A DNA stretch of 64,000 bases from Nocardioides sp. JS614 (GCF_000015265.1 NC_008699.1:1302001-1366000), one strand, 5' to 3'; shown: positions 15,637 to 23,945, counted from the stretch's first letter. Made by a program: numbers and translations. Notes: generated by a model from the letters alone, not told the origin.

Positions 15637-16443
15637 ATGGCGGCCATGACGACTCGCCCCGTGGAGACCTGGCTGACCGACATGGACGGCGTGCTCGTGC
15701 ACGAGGAGGTGCCGATCCCGGGCGCCCAGGAGTTCATCGAGGCGCTCAAGGCCTCGCAGCGCCGGTTCCTGGTGCTGACCAACAACTCCATCTTCACCCC
15801 GCGTGACCTGCGCGCCCGGCTGCTCGGCAGCGGCATCGACGTGCCCGAGGAGGCGATCTGGACCTCCGCGCTGGCGACCGCGCAGTTCCTCGACGACCAG
15901 CGCCCGCGCGGCACGGCGTACGTCGTCGGCGAGGCGGGCCTGACCACGGCGCTGCACGACATCGGCTACGTGATGACCGACCGCGACCCGGACTACGTCG
16001 TGCTGGGGGAGACCCGCACGTACTCCTTCGAGGCGATCACGCGGGCGATCCGGCTGGTCGCTGCCGGGGCCCGCTTCATCGCCACCAACCCCGACGCCAG
16101 CGGGCCGAGCCAGCAGGGGATGCTGCCGGCCACCGGCTCGGTCGCGGCGTTGATCAGCACCGCGACCGGGCGGCGGCCGTACTTCATCGGCAAGCCCAAC
16201 CCGCTGATGATGCGCAGCGCGCTGAACCGGCTCGAGGCACACTCCGAGACGACCGTGATGGTCGGGGACCGGATGGACACCGACATCATCAGCGGCCTGG
16301 AGGCGGGGCTGCGCACCATCTTGGTGACCACCGGCTCCACCCGCCCCGAGCAGGTCTCGACCTTCCCCTACCGGCCGACCCGGGTGGTCGACTCCGTGGC
16401 CGACCTCCTCGAGCTCGTCGACCCACGCCCCGACGCCGGCTGA
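15637..16443 (+). CDS. HAD superfamily subfamily IIA phosphatase (NagD-like)
   Basis: Phosphatase of 268 residues. HAD motif I TDMDGVL has nucleophile Asp15 and acid Asp17. Motif II is LVLTNNS, motif III Lys is in FIGKPNP, and motif IV is VGDRMDTDI. The large cap insertion between motifs II and III defines class IIA, as in NagD and 4-nitrophenyl phosphatases, which hydrolyse small sugar or nucleotide monophosphates. Starts at 15637 and 15646 are both possible. It is cytosolic and has no evident operon partner; 34 bp separate it from the kinase gene. A palindrome at 16475-16494 likely ends the transcript. Confidence 0.93.
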   Translation: MAAMTTRPVETWLTDMDGVLVHEEVPIPGAQEFIEALKASQRRFLVLTNNSIFTPRDLRARLLGSGIDVPEEAIWTSALATAQFLDDQRPRGTAYVVGEAGLTTALHDIGYVMTDRDPDYVVLGETRTYSFEAITRAIRLVAAGARFIATNPDASGPSQQGMLPATGSVAALISTATGRRPYFIGKPNPLMMRSALNRLEAHSETTVMVGDRMDTDIISGLEAGLRTILVTTGSTRPEQVSTFPYRPTRVVDSVADLLELVDPRPDAG

Positions 16444-16474
16444 GGCCTGCGGCTGCGCCGGCCGGTCTTCCGGT

Positions 16475-16494
16475 TTCATCGGCCGGCCGATGAA
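16475..16494. terminator. Perfect 20-bp palindrome after HAD phosphatase gene
   Basis: TTCATCGGCCGGCCGATGAA is its own reverse complement and lies 32 bp after the phosphatase stop. It is a candidate terminator or DNA-binding site; no T-run is present. Confidence 0.5.
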
Positions 16495-16685
16495 GCTCGC
16501 GCGAGTCCGCATCCCGGCCCCGCGGCTACGCGGGCCGCGTCGGGGTGTGACGTTCGTCCAACGGGCCGGCGGATCCAGGCGGGGAGTGTGGCCCGCGCCA
16601 CGGCCGAGGCCGTCCGTCGGGTCGTGATCCGGCGGGGTCTGTGGCTACCGTCCTCGACCGTTTGCACCACGCACCACCGGCCGCG

Positions 16686-16858
16686 GGTACGCCGAGTCCT
16701 GCCCGTCCGCGACCGGTCGCCGACATCCGGGGCAGGAGTGGGGGAACCACCTTCGTCGTCCGCGCGGACCACTCGGGGTGAAGCCACCAGCCGGTGGCCG
16801 GGCACCTTCCACGCCCGAACCCGACAGCTCACCTCACAGGCGTGGGAAGGAACCACGC
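16686..16858 (+). ncRNA. c-di-AMP riboswitch (ydaO-yuaA type) before NlpC/P60 gene
   Basis: The long leader (16444-16860 has no gene) holds the conserved blocks of the ydaO-yuaA riboswitch in order: GCCGAGTCC, GTGGGGGAACCACC, GGGGTGAA, and CCGAACCCGACAGCTCACCT followed by CACAGGCGT. This class binds cyclic di-AMP and in actinobacteria commonly precedes cell-wall hydrolase genes, as here. The 3' strand runs into a 6-bp hairpin (16840-16845 / 16853-16858) whose loop is the ribosome binding site GAAGGAA, just before the ATG at 16861. That suggests translational control. The part from 16500 to 16685 probably contains the promoter; I see no gene there. Confidence 0.9.
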
Positions 16859-16860
16859 AC

Positions 16861-17370
16861 ATGACACTCATCCTGCGCGCGCTCGCGAGCGCCGCCCTCG
16901 TCGTCGGCCTGCTGACCACGGCGCCCGCCGTCCCTGACGCACACGGCGCGACCGCGGCCCGGGAGACCAAGCACCGGACCGCTCGCCAGGCCACGGCTCG
17001 CAAGATCGGCCACGCGATCAGCATCGCGGTCAACCAGAAGGGCGACCCCTACCGGTCCGGAGCCGCCGGCCCGCACGCGTTCGACTGCTCCGGGCTGACC
17101 TTCTTCAGCTACCGCAAGGCCGGCTTCAAACACCTGCCCCGGACGTCCTCCGCCCAGGCCCACTTCGCGAAGCGGATCAAGCGCGGCGCGATGCGTCGCG
17201 GCGACCTGATCTTCTTCTACGACGGCGGCGGCGTCTACCACGTCGGCGTGTACGCCGGCTTCAACCACGGGCACCGCTGGGTGCTGCACTCGCCGTACTC
17301 CGGCACCCGCGTGCGCACCGACAAGCTGTGGACCGACCGGTGGTTCGCCGGCACCCTGCGCTACCGCTGA
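16861..17370 (+). CDS. Secreted NlpC/P60 family peptidoglycan hydrolase
   Basis: Secreted cysteine peptidase of 169 residues. Signal peptide at residues 1-29 (ALASAALVVGLLTTAPAVP), a short basic linker (KHRTARQATARK), then the NlpC/P60 domain with catalytic Cys76 (FDCSGLTFF), His127 (YHVGVYAG) and a third polar residue near His143 (WVLHSP). The family cleaves gamma-D-Glu to diaminopimelate bonds in stem peptides. ATG 16861 follows GAAGGAA. The gene is preceded by a c-di-AMP riboswitch, so expression should fall or rise with c-di-AMP, which links wall turnover to turgor. It is convergent with a lipoprotein gene 16 bp away. Confidence 0.94.
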   Translation: MTLILRALASAALVVGLLTTAPAVPDAHGATAARETKHRTARQATARKIGHAISIAVNQKGDPYRSGAAGPHAFDCSGLTFFSYRKAGFKHLPRTSSAQAHFAKRIKRGAMRRGDLIFFYDGGGVYHVGVYAGFNHGHRWVLHSPYSGTRVRTDKLWTDRWFAGTLRYR

Positions 17371-17386
17371 GACCCGAGCCGCCGGC

Positions 17387-18022
17387 TCACTTCCACTCGA
17401 AGGTCGCCAGCACCGAGTCGACGATCCGCTGTCGCTCGGCCGGCGGGATCCGGGCGTAGAGCTGGAACCGCAGCACGATGATGCGGTCGTCGATGATCAC
17501 GCCGTACTCCGACTGCCAGTTCAGCGGCTGGGCCCGGCCCTCGAGGTGGTACATCTCCACGCCGTCGAGGACGGCGTTGGGGAGCTGCTTCGGTGTCATC
17601 GGGTAGATGCGGCGCGAGACCTTCAACGAGTTCCGGCCGAGCTCGGTCGGGCCGGCGGTCGAGCCGAACGCCGGGGTCTCGCCGAGCGACAGCAGCGACG
17701 TCGAGCCGGGGTCCTGCCCGTCCTTCTGGGTGGTGACCAGCTGGTCGCCGACGAACCAGCCCTTCGGGATCCGCAGCCGGGCGTGTGGCATCGAGAGCTG
17801 CGGCCCCGTCGCGGGCGCCACCGTCGGCGCGGCGGAGGCGGTGCTGTCGGGGCCGTCGGTGGGGTCGGCCGGACCGGTGGCACCGGGGGAGCCGGCGGCG
17901 CTGCTGCTCGCGCCGCCGGGCGACGGGTCCGGGGGTGCGGCGCCGCTCGGGTCGCCGCCGGAGCAGGCGGTGCCCAGCGTCAGGACCGCGACCACGGCGG
18001 CCGCGGGGACCGAGGAGCGCAC
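17387..18022 (-). CDS. Lipoprotein of unknown function
   Basis: Exported lipoprotein of 211 residues. The signal peptide ends in lipobox LGTAC (Cys20), followed by a 60-residue Pro/Ser/Gly/Ala-rich linker and a globular C-terminal domain (about 80-211) with alternating beta-strand pattern. I do not recognise the domain; it is reminiscent of actinobacterial lipoproteins of the LpqN/LpqT type but this is weak. GTG at 18022 is supported by GGGAGGA. It stands alone, divergent from the ESX-like pair (157 bp apart) and convergent with the NlpC/P60 gene. Confidence 0.85.
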   Translation of the reverse strand: MRSSVPAAAVVAVLTLGTACSGGDPSGAAPPDPSPGGASSSAAGSPGATGPADPTDGPDSTASAAPTVAPATGPQLSMPHARLRIPKGWFVGDQLVTTQKDGQDPGSTSLLSLGETPAFGSTAGPTELGRNSLKVSRRIYPMTPKQLPNAVLDGVEMYHLEGRAQPLNWQSEYGVIIDDRIIVLRFQLYARIPPAERQRIVDSVLATFEWK

Positions 18023-18179
18023 GTCGTCCTCCCGAGCTGGGTGCGGATGTGTCCCGTGGGCCTGAGCCTAACCACGCCGCCCGGTCGGCAAACCGGGTGA
18101 GCCGACAGGTTTGGGCCGTCCGGGTTGCGGGCAAGCGGCCGTCGACGGACACGCTTCCATCGGGGGAAGGTCGACGCAG

Positions 18180-18590
18180 ATGCACGCCGTGGACATGCTC
18201 GGGACGCTCGGGCTTCCGGACGACCTGATCGAGGAGGTGCGCGGGATGCTCGCGTCCCGCGCCACGGCGCTCGAGGCCGCCGAACCCTCGCCCATCGGCG
18301 ACGTGTTCGGCGGGTCCGCCCAGGGGGCGATCCTCGGCCGGCACGCCTCCCTCGCCCAGCGGCACGTCGCCGAGGCGGTCCTGGAGATGGTGGCCGGCCT
18401 GCGCGGCTACCGCGACGAGCTCGGCGCCCACCAGGCGCGGATGGGCGACACCGACACCCAGGGCGCAGCCGACCTGCGTCGGATCGAGCAGGCGACCGCG
18501 TGCGTCGCGGCGACCAGCTTCGCCACGAACGACGCCTGCGCGCTGCCCACCTCGGGAGCCACGCGGCCCGCGGACGGGGTGGGCGGGTGA
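18180..18590 (+). CDS. Small helical ESX-like protein
   Basis: Protein of 136 residues, mainly helical, with no signal peptide or membrane segment. The pattern of long amphipathic helices around a short turn (PIGDVFGGSAQGAI) and the 3' neighbour suggest an ESX/WXG100-like type VII secretion substrate or chaperone, but the WxG motif itself is absent. ATG 18180 follows GGGGAAGG. It overlaps the next gene by 4 bp (GTGA), the usual arrangement of ESX partner proteins. No ESX ATPase or membrane genes lie in the window. Confidence 0.75.
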   Translation: MHAVDMLGTLGLPDDLIEEVRGMLASRATALEAAEPSPIGDVFGGSAQGAILGRHASLAQRHVAEAVLEMVAGLRGYRDELGAHQARMGDTDTQGAADLRRIEQATACVAATSFATNDACALPTSGATRPADGVGG

Positions 18591-19903
18591 GCGGCCCGCA
18601 GCGCGCGCGGCTGGACCGGGCGCTGGCCGGCGCCCACGAGGACGCGGTGACCTCGAGCGCGCGGGAGTGGGTCCGGTGCGTCGGCATCCTGCACGACATC
18701 GCGGCCGCCCTCGACGGCGCCTCGCCGGAGGTCAGACGAGAGATCGGCGGCCGGACCGGGCCCGCGATCGACGCCGCGTTCCAGCGGTCCAGCCAGGGCA
18801 TGGTCCGGCGGGCCGACGACCTGGTCCGGGGCAGTACGGCGCTCCAGGCGGCGGCCGAGGCGATCGGCGCCGCGCGGGCCGAGCAGGAGCAGCTGCGGCA
18901 CCAGCCGCTGACCGCGCCCGCGCCGTACGTCGCGGGCCCGGGTCCACGCACCGACGAGGACATCGCCAGGGAGGCCGCCGCGCGGCAGGCACAACGCGAC
19001 TACGACCTCGCCTACGCCGACCAGGAGGCCCGGGCCCAGGCCCGCGCCGACCACCTGGACCGGGTGTTCGCCGCGTCCACCGCGACGATGAAGGACATCC
19101 ACAAGGTGCCCGACCCCGAGCCGTCCGGCTCCGGCTCGGACACCTCCGGCGGGTCGGGGGCGGGGTCCGGCGGCGCCGTGCCGCACCCGGTCCCGGCGGG
19201 TGGCGGGAGCGGGCCCCGGGGCGACGGCCCGTCGTCGACCCGGCCGCCCGGCGGGTCCGGTGACGGCTCCGGCCACCACCATCCCGGCACCCACGGCACC
19301 CACGGCACCCACGGCGTGCCGCCGCCCGCACCGGGTGACGTCGGCGCGCCCCAGGGCGGCAGCGCCGTCGACGTCCCCGGCCCGACGCCCGTCGGAGCCC
19401 TCGGCGGCGCCGTACCGGTGGGCAGCCCCGGCGGCCTCGGTCTCGGCCTGGCCGGCGCCGCCACGGGCGGCCTCGGCGGCGGACCGCTCGGCACCGGCCT
19501 CGCGGCCGGTGGCATCCGCGGCGGGGTCGCCGGCCCCATCGTCACCGCCCCCGGGACCACGGCCGGCGGCGTCCGCGGCATCGGCGCCACCTCGCGTGCG
19601 GGGGTGACCGGTGCCCTCGGGCGACCCGGCGGGGTTGCTGCGGTCGGGTCCGGCCCGGGCAGCACCGGGCGCGGGACCGCGGCCCGCTCGAGCGGGGTCG
19701 CCTCCGGACGCGGCACGGGCCGGGGCGCGGGCGGCCGTGGCGCTGCCGGTGCACGCGGTTCGGGCGGTCGTGGCACGGGCGCGGCGGCCGGTGCCCGCAG
19801 CGGGCGCAAGCAGGACGACCGACACGGCGGGCGCGACCCGTTCGGCACCGTCGCCGAGGACTGGATCGACGACGAGGAGGTCGCTCCGGGCGTGCTCGAC
19901 TGA
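18587..19903 (+). CDS. Large ESX-like protein with Gly/Pro/His-rich tail
   Basis: Protein of 438 residues. Residues 1-165 are helical (REWVRCVGILHDIAAAL, then RQAQRDYDLAYADQEARAQA) and resemble the helical head of actinobacterial type VII-associated proteins. Residues 170-410 are low-complexity: Gly/Ser/Pro stretches, THGTHGTHG repeats, then a Gly/Ala/Arg-rich run. The end is acidic (EDWIDDEEVAPGVLD). It has no signal peptide. Together with the short partner gene it looks like a PPE/EspB-like type VII substrate pair; the assignment rests on architecture and operon, not on a strict motif. The GTG start sits in the GTGA overlap. A secreted, wall-spanning or scaffold role is inferred. Confidence 0.75.
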   Translation: MSGPQRARLDRALAGAHEDAVTSSAREWVRCVGILHDIAAALDGASPEVRREIGGRTGPAIDAAFQRSSQGMVRRADDLVRGSTALQAAAEAIGAARAEQEQLRHQPLTAPAPYVAGPGPRTDEDIAREAAARQAQRDYDLAYADQEARAQARADHLDRVFAASTATMKDIHKVPDPEPSGSGSDTSGGSGAGSGGAVPHPVPAGGGSGPRGDGPSSTRPPGGSGDGSGHHHPGTHGTHGTHGVPPPAPGDVGAPQGGSAVDVPGPTPVGALGGAVPVGSPGGLGLGLAGAATGGLGGGPLGTGLAAGGIRGGVAGPIVTAPGTTAGGVRGIGATSRAGVTGALGRPGGVAAVGSGPGSTGRGTAARSSGVASGRGTGRGAGGRGAAGARGSGGRGTGAAAGARSGRKQDDRHGGRDPFGTVAEDWIDDEEVAPGVLD

Positions 19904-19916
19904 GGTCGTCCGGCGG

Positions 19917-19969
19917 GTCCCGGGACTCCGTTCCCGCGACGTCCCGGGACGGGCGGGCAACGGCCCGCC
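19917..19969. terminator. Two hairpins after the ESX-like pair
   Basis: GTCCCGGGAC occurs at 19917-19926 and 19941-19950 and is itself palindromic, so the two copies can pair with each other. A second short stem follows (GGGCGGGC with GCCCGCC, 19951-19969). Its place right after the stop suggests a terminator. Confidence 0.5.
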
Positions 19970-20023
19970 GACGTGGGACCAACGACCCGGGGCAGGCCCC
20001 GTGCTGGCTGCCAGCATGAAGTC

Positions 20024-21577
20024 ATGACCTACGGCGACACCGAGACAGGGGGCGCCGGCGCCGCCGGCGTGAGCGCGGCACGGCGAGAGATCGGGGTCAC
20101 CGAGCTGATCCTGCGCGACGCCCACCAGAGCCTGATGGCGACGCGGATGGCCCTCGAGGACATGGTCGACGCGTGCGCCGACATCGACGCGGCCGGCTAC
20201 TGGTCCGTCGAGTGCTGGGGCGGCGCGACGTACGACGCCTGCATCCGCTTCCTCAACGAGGACCCGTGGGAGCGGCTGCGCACGTTCCGCCGGCTGCTGC
20301 CCAACAGCCGCCTCCAGATGTTGCTGCGCGGGCAGAACCTGCTCGGCTACCGGCACTACGAGGACACGGTCGTCAACAAGTTCGTGGAGAAGTCGGCCGA
20401 GAACGGCATGGACGTCTACCGGACCTTCGACGCGCTCAACGACGTGCGCAACGTGCGGGAGGCGATCAAGGCCGTGCGCCGCGTCGGCAAGCACGCCCAG
20501 GGCACCATCTGCTACACCGAGAGCCCGCTGCACACGGTGCAGGGGTACGTCGACATGGCCCACGAGCTGATGGAGCTCGGCTGCGACTCGCTGTGCCTCA
20601 AGGACATGGCGGCGCTGCTGCGGCCGCAGCCGGCCTTCGACATCGTCGGGGCGATCAAGCAGTCGCTGGGCCAGGACGTCCGGGTGCACGTGCACTGCCA
20701 CGCCACCACGGGCGTGACGCTGGTCAGCCTGATGAAGGCGATCGAGGCGGGCGCCGACGTGGTCGACACCGCGATCTCGTCGGTCTCGATGGGCCCCGGC
20801 CACAACCCGACCGAGTCGCTGGTCGAGATGCTCGCGGGCACGCCGTACGAGACCAAGCTCGACGACGCGCGGCTGCTCAAGATCAAGGACCACTTCGCGG
20901 TCGTGCGGCCCAAGTACACCGAGTTCATGTCCGCGATCACCGGCGTCGAGACCGAGATCTTCAAGAGCCAGATCCCCGGCGGCATGATCTCGAACATGGA
21001 GTCGCAGCTGCGCCAGCAGGGCGCGGGTGACCGGCTCAAGGAGGTCCTCGAGGAGGTGCCGCGGGTCCGCAAGGCCGCCGGCTACCCGCCGCTGGTGACT
21101 CCGTCCAGCCAGATCGTCGGCACCCAGGCCGTGTTCAACGTGCTGATGGGCCCCTACCAGGTGCTCACCGCGGAGTTCGCCGACCTGATGCTGGGCTACT
21201 ACGGCGAGGCGATCGGCCCCCGCGACCCCGAGATCGTCGAGGCCGCCCGGCTGCAGACGAAGAAGGAGCCGATCGAGGTCCGGCCTGCCGACCTGCTCGA
21301 GCCCGAGTGGGACAAGCTCTGCGCCGAGGCCAACGCCCTCGAGGGTGCCGACGGCACCGACGAGGACGTACTGACCTACGCGATGTTCCCGGGCGTCGCG
21401 CCGAAGTTCTTCCTCGAGCGGCCCGAGGGCCCGAGGAACGTCGGCAAGGACCCCGCGCAGCAGGCGGCCGAGAAGCTCGCCGCCGCAGCGCCCGGCACCG
21501 GCCCGGTCACGGGCCCCATCCACTACGCCGTCTCGATGAACGGCCGCAAGCACGACGTCACCGTCGAGCGAGCCTGA
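20024..21577 (+). CDS. Transcarboxylase 5S-type subunit (pyruvate/oxaloacetate carboxyltransferase)
   Basis: Carboxyltransferase subunit of 517 residues in the HMG-lyase-like TIM-barrel family, which moves CO2 between biotin and pyruvate/oxaloacetate. Seen: ITELILRDAHQSLMATRM-type start (here GVTELILRDAHQSL), metal-binding HCH (VHVHCHATTG), and the likely carboxylated Lys193 (CLKDMA). The C-terminal PYC_OADA-like region follows. ATG 20024 begins shortly before the barrel. It leads an operon with a 12S subunit (10 bp gap), a small subunit and a biotin carrier. This set matches methylmalonyl-CoA:pyruvate transcarboxylase of Propionibacterium. No biotin carboxylase gene is adjacent, which favours transcarboxylase over ATP-dependent carboxylase. 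Confidence 0.9.
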   Translation: MTYGDTETGGAGAAGVSAARREIGVTELILRDAHQSLMATRMALEDMVDACADIDAAGYWSVECWGGATYDACIRFLNEDPWERLRTFRRLLPNSRLQMLLRGQNLLGYRHYEDTVVNKFVEKSAENGMDVYRTFDALNDVRNVREAIKAVRRVGKHAQGTICYTESPLHTVQGYVDMAHELMELGCDSLCLKDMAALLRPQPAFDIVGAIKQSLGQDVRVHVHCHATTGVTLVSLMKAIEAGADVVDTAISSVSMGPGHNPTESLVEMLAGTPYETKLDDARLLKIKDHFAVVRPKYTEFMSAITGVETEIFKSQIPGGMISNMESQLRQQGAGDRLKEVLEEVPRVRKAAGYPPLVTPSSQIVGTQAVFNVLMGPYQVLTAEFADLMLGYYGEAIGPRDPEIVEAARLQTKKEPIEVRPADLLEPEWDKLCAEANALEGADGTDEDVLTYAMFPGVAPKFFLERPEGPRNVGKDPAQQAAEKLAAAAPGTGPVTGPIHYAVSMNGRKHDVTVERA

Positions 21578-21587
21578 AGGGAATCCG

Positions 21588-23156
21588 GTGAGCAAGCACA
21601 AGCAGCACCAGGCCTCCATGGAGGAGCGCACCTCCGAGCTCGCGGAGCGGCGCCACAAGGTCGAGCTCGGCGGCGGCGAGTCCCGCCAGCAGAAGCAGCA
21701 CGACCAGGGCAAGCTGACCGCCCGCGAGCGGATCGAGGCGCTGATCGACCCCGGCACGTTCCAGGAGACGGGGATGTTCGCCCGGCACCAGTCGACGTAC
21801 TTCGGGCTCGACAAGGCCGACTACCCGGCCGACGGCGTGGTCACCGGCGAGGGCGCCGTCCTCGGCCGTCCGATCCACGTAGCCAGCCAGGACTTCACGG
21901 TCGCCGGCGGCTCCGCGGGCGAGGTGCACAGCGACAAGGTCGTCGCGATGATGCAGGCGAGCCTGACCACCGGCACGCCGTTCGTGTTCATCAACGACTC
22001 CGGCGGCGCCCGCGTCCAGGAGGGCATCGGCTCCCTGGCCGGCTACGGCCGGGTGTTCTACAGCAACGTGCTGCTCTCCGGTGTGGTCCCGCAGATCGCG
22101 ATCATCGCGGGGCCGTGCGCGGGCGGCGCGGCGTACTCCCCGGCGCTGACCGACTTCATCATCCAGACCCGCAAGGCCCACATGTTCATCACCGGGCCCA
22201 ACGTGATCGCCCAGGTCACCGGCGAGCAGGTCTCCTCCGACGCGCTCGGCGGCGCGGACGCGCACATGGCGCGCTCCGGCGTCACCCACTTCGTGGCCGA
22301 CGACGACGAGCAGGCGGTGCTGATCACCAAGAAGCTGCTCAGCTTCCTGCCGCAGAACAACACCGAGGACCCGCCGATCGTCGACCCCGACGACACCATC
22401 GAGCCGGACCTGGAGCTGCCGAAGGTGGTGCCGGTCTCGGACAAGAAGGGGTACGACGTGCGCGAGGTGATCGCGCGGATCGTCGACCGCGCGGACTTCC
22501 TCGAGGTGCAGGCGGGCTACGCCCAGAACATCGTGATCGGCTTCGGCCGGATCACCGGGCGCACGGTCGGCATCGTCGCCAACCAGCCCAGCGTGATCTC
22601 CGGCGTGCTCGACATCAACGCCTCCGACAAGGGCTCGTGGTTCGTGCGGTTCTGCAACGCGTTCAACATCCCGCTGGTGACCCTGGTCGACGTGCCGGGC
22701 TTCCTGCCGGGCGTCGCGCAGGAGCACGGCGGCATCATCCGCCACGGCGCGAAGCTGCTCTACGCCTACTCCGCGGCGACGGTCCCGAAGATCACCGTGG
22801 TGCTGCGCAAGGCCTACGGCGGCGCGTACGTCGCGATGTGCTCGAAGGACCTGGGCGCCGACAAGGTGTTCGCCTGGCCGACGGCCGAGATCGCGGTGAT
22901 GGGCGCCGAGGGCGCGGCCGAGATCGTGTTCCGGCGCGAGATCGCCGACGCCGAGGACCCCGACACCCGGCGCGCGGAGCTGGTCGACGAGTACCGCTCG
23001 ACGTTCTCCACGCCGTACGTCGCGGCCGGCCGGGGCCTGGTCGACGACATCATCGACCCGTGCTGCACCCGGGCGCACATCTCGCGGGCGCTGGAGATGC
23101 TGGCCAGCAAGCGCGAGCTGCGGCCCGCCAAGAAGCACGGGCTGGGCCCGACGTGA
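21588..23156 (+). CDS. Transcarboxylase 12S subunit / acyl-CoA carboxylase beta chain
   Basis: Carboxyltransferase of 522 residues, the normal size of the family. The two crotonase-like halves are visible, with oxyanion-hole glycines in SGGARVQEGI (first half) and KAYGGAYVAM (second half), and the CoA-site PVDVPGF-like segment VDVPGFLPG. Its partner is methylmalonyl-CoA or propionyl-CoA. GTG 21588 follows GAAGGGA. Gene order 5S-12S-small-1.3S points to the 12S subunit of transcarboxylase. Used as a plain propionyl-CoA carboxylase it would need a biotin carboxylase from elsewhere in the genome; both are possible. Confidence 0.93.
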   Translation: MSKHKQHQASMEERTSELAERRHKVELGGGESRQQKQHDQGKLTARERIEALIDPGTFQETGMFARHQSTYFGLDKADYPADGVVTGEGAVLGRPIHVASQDFTVAGGSAGEVHSDKVVAMMQASLTTGTPFVFINDSGGARVQEGIGSLAGYGRVFYSNVLLSGVVPQIAIIAGPCAGGAAYSPALTDFIIQTRKAHMFITGPNVIAQVTGEQVSSDALGGADAHMARSGVTHFVADDDEQAVLITKKLLSFLPQNNTEDPPIVDPDDTIEPDLELPKVVPVSDKKGYDVREVIARIVDRADFLEVQAGYAQNIVIGFGRITGRTVGIVANQPSVISGVLDINASDKGSWFVRFCNAFNIPLVTLVDVPGFLPGVAQEHGGIIRHGAKLLYAYSAATVPKITVVLRKAYGGAYVAMCSKDLGADKVFAWPTAEIAVMGAEGAAEIVFRREIADAEDPDTRRAELVDEYRSTFSTPYVAAGRGLVDDIIDPCCTRAHISRALEMLASKRELRPAKKHGLGPT

Positions 23157-23422
23157 GCGGCAGCGACATGCAGGAGCTGCTCGCGGCGGTCCGCGAGCTC
23201 ACCGAGCGGGTCGCGGCCCTCGAGGCCGAGGTCGCCGCCGTACGGACGCGGCAGGAGCAGGAGATCCCCGAGGAGGTCGTGCTCGCGATCTCCGCCGCGG
23301 TGGCGTCGTTCCTGGGCCACCGCGCGAAGGTCAAGCAGGTGCACTACCGGACCGGTCAGGCATGGGCCCAGCAGGGTCGCGTGGCGGTGCAGGGTCACCG
23401 GATCATCCATGGTGCCCGGTGA
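23153..23422 (+). CDS. Small carboxylase-associated subunit
   Basis: Protein of 89 residues translated through a GTGA overlap with the 12S gene. An N-terminal amphipathic coiled-coil segment (LLAAVRELTERVAALEAEVA) is followed by IPEEVVLAISAAVASFLG and a basic tail (HRIIHGAR). This C-terminal pattern recurs in small proteins beside sodium-pump/transcarboxylase genes of actinobacteria. It may assemble the 12S and biotin carrier subunits. No catalytic motif; assignment rests on context and partial similarity. Confidence 0.75.
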   Translation: MSGSDMQELLAAVRELTERVAALEAEVAAVRTRQEQEIPEEVVLAISAAVASFLGHRAKVKQVHYRTGQAWAQQGRVAVQGHRIIHGAR

Positions 23423-23451
23423 CGGGGCCCGGTCAAGGCGAAGGTGAGGAC

Positions 23452-23817
23452 ATGCAGCTCAAGGTGACCGTGAACGGCCAGGTCTACGAGGTCGAGGTCG
23501 AGGTCGAGGAGGAGCAGCCGCCCACGCTCGGCATCTTCATGGCCGGAGGGACCTTCTCCGCGCCCGCGGGGGCGCCCGTCAACGGGGCCGCGCCCGCCGC
23601 CGACGGCGAGGGCGTGCGCGCCCCCCTGGCCGGCACCGTCGCCCGGATCCCGGTCGAGGAGGGCCAGGAGATCGAGGCCGGCGCCGTGCTGGTGGTGCTC
23701 GAGGCGATGAAGATGGAGACCGAGATCACCGCCCCGGCGGCCGGCACCGTCGGCAGCATCCTGGTCAAGCCCGGCGACGCCGTCACCGGCGGCCAGCTGT
23801 TGGTCGAGCTCGCCTGA
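23452..23817 (+). CDS. Biotin carrier (1.3S-type) subunit of transcarboxylase
   Basis: Biotin carboxyl carrier of 121 residues. The N-terminal beta segment (residues 1-30, VTVNGQVYEVEVEV) and a Gly/Ala/Pro linker lead to the biotinyl domain (about 52-121). The biotinylated Lys87 lies in the canonical EAMKMETE. Size and layout match the 1.3S subunit of Propionibacterium transcarboxylase, which swings CO2 between the 12S and 5S subunits. ATG 23452 has AAGGTGAGG just upstream. Last gene of the operon; followed by the palindromic repeat at 23829. Confidence 0.95.
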   Translation: MQLKVTVNGQVYEVEVEVEEEQPPTLGIFMAGGTFSAPAGAPVNGAAPAADGEGVRAPLAGTVARIPVEEGQEIEAGAVLVVLEAMKMETEITAPAAGTVGSILVKPGDAVTGGQLLVELA

Positions 23818-23828
23818 CGCCGCCGGCG

Positions 23829-23894
23829 GTTTCCCCGGTGAACCGGGGAAACCGGAACTGTTGGCCCGAAGTTCCGGCCCAACAGTTCCGGGAT
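23829..23894. repeat. REP-like palindromic element, second locus
   Basis: Bases 23829-23880 match 4908-4960 closely: the first 37 bases are identical. It contains the same palindrome GGTTTCCCCGGT-ga-ACCGGGGAAACC followed by a further stem GGAACTGTTGG / CCAACAGTTCC that is perfect here but imperfect in the first copy. It lies 12 bp after the biotin carrier stop and before the convergent GH6 gene. Confidence 0.8.
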
Positions 23895-23945
23895 TGCCCG
23901 GGAAGTACCGGTGCCCCGTGGTGCCGGGGGCCGTGGGCCATCGGC

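Noticed and set aside
18407..21814. A 1135-codon open frame on the minus strand
   Set aside because: It runs antisense to the ESX-like and 5S genes, has no domain pattern and reflects high GC. The plus-strand genes have strong motifs.
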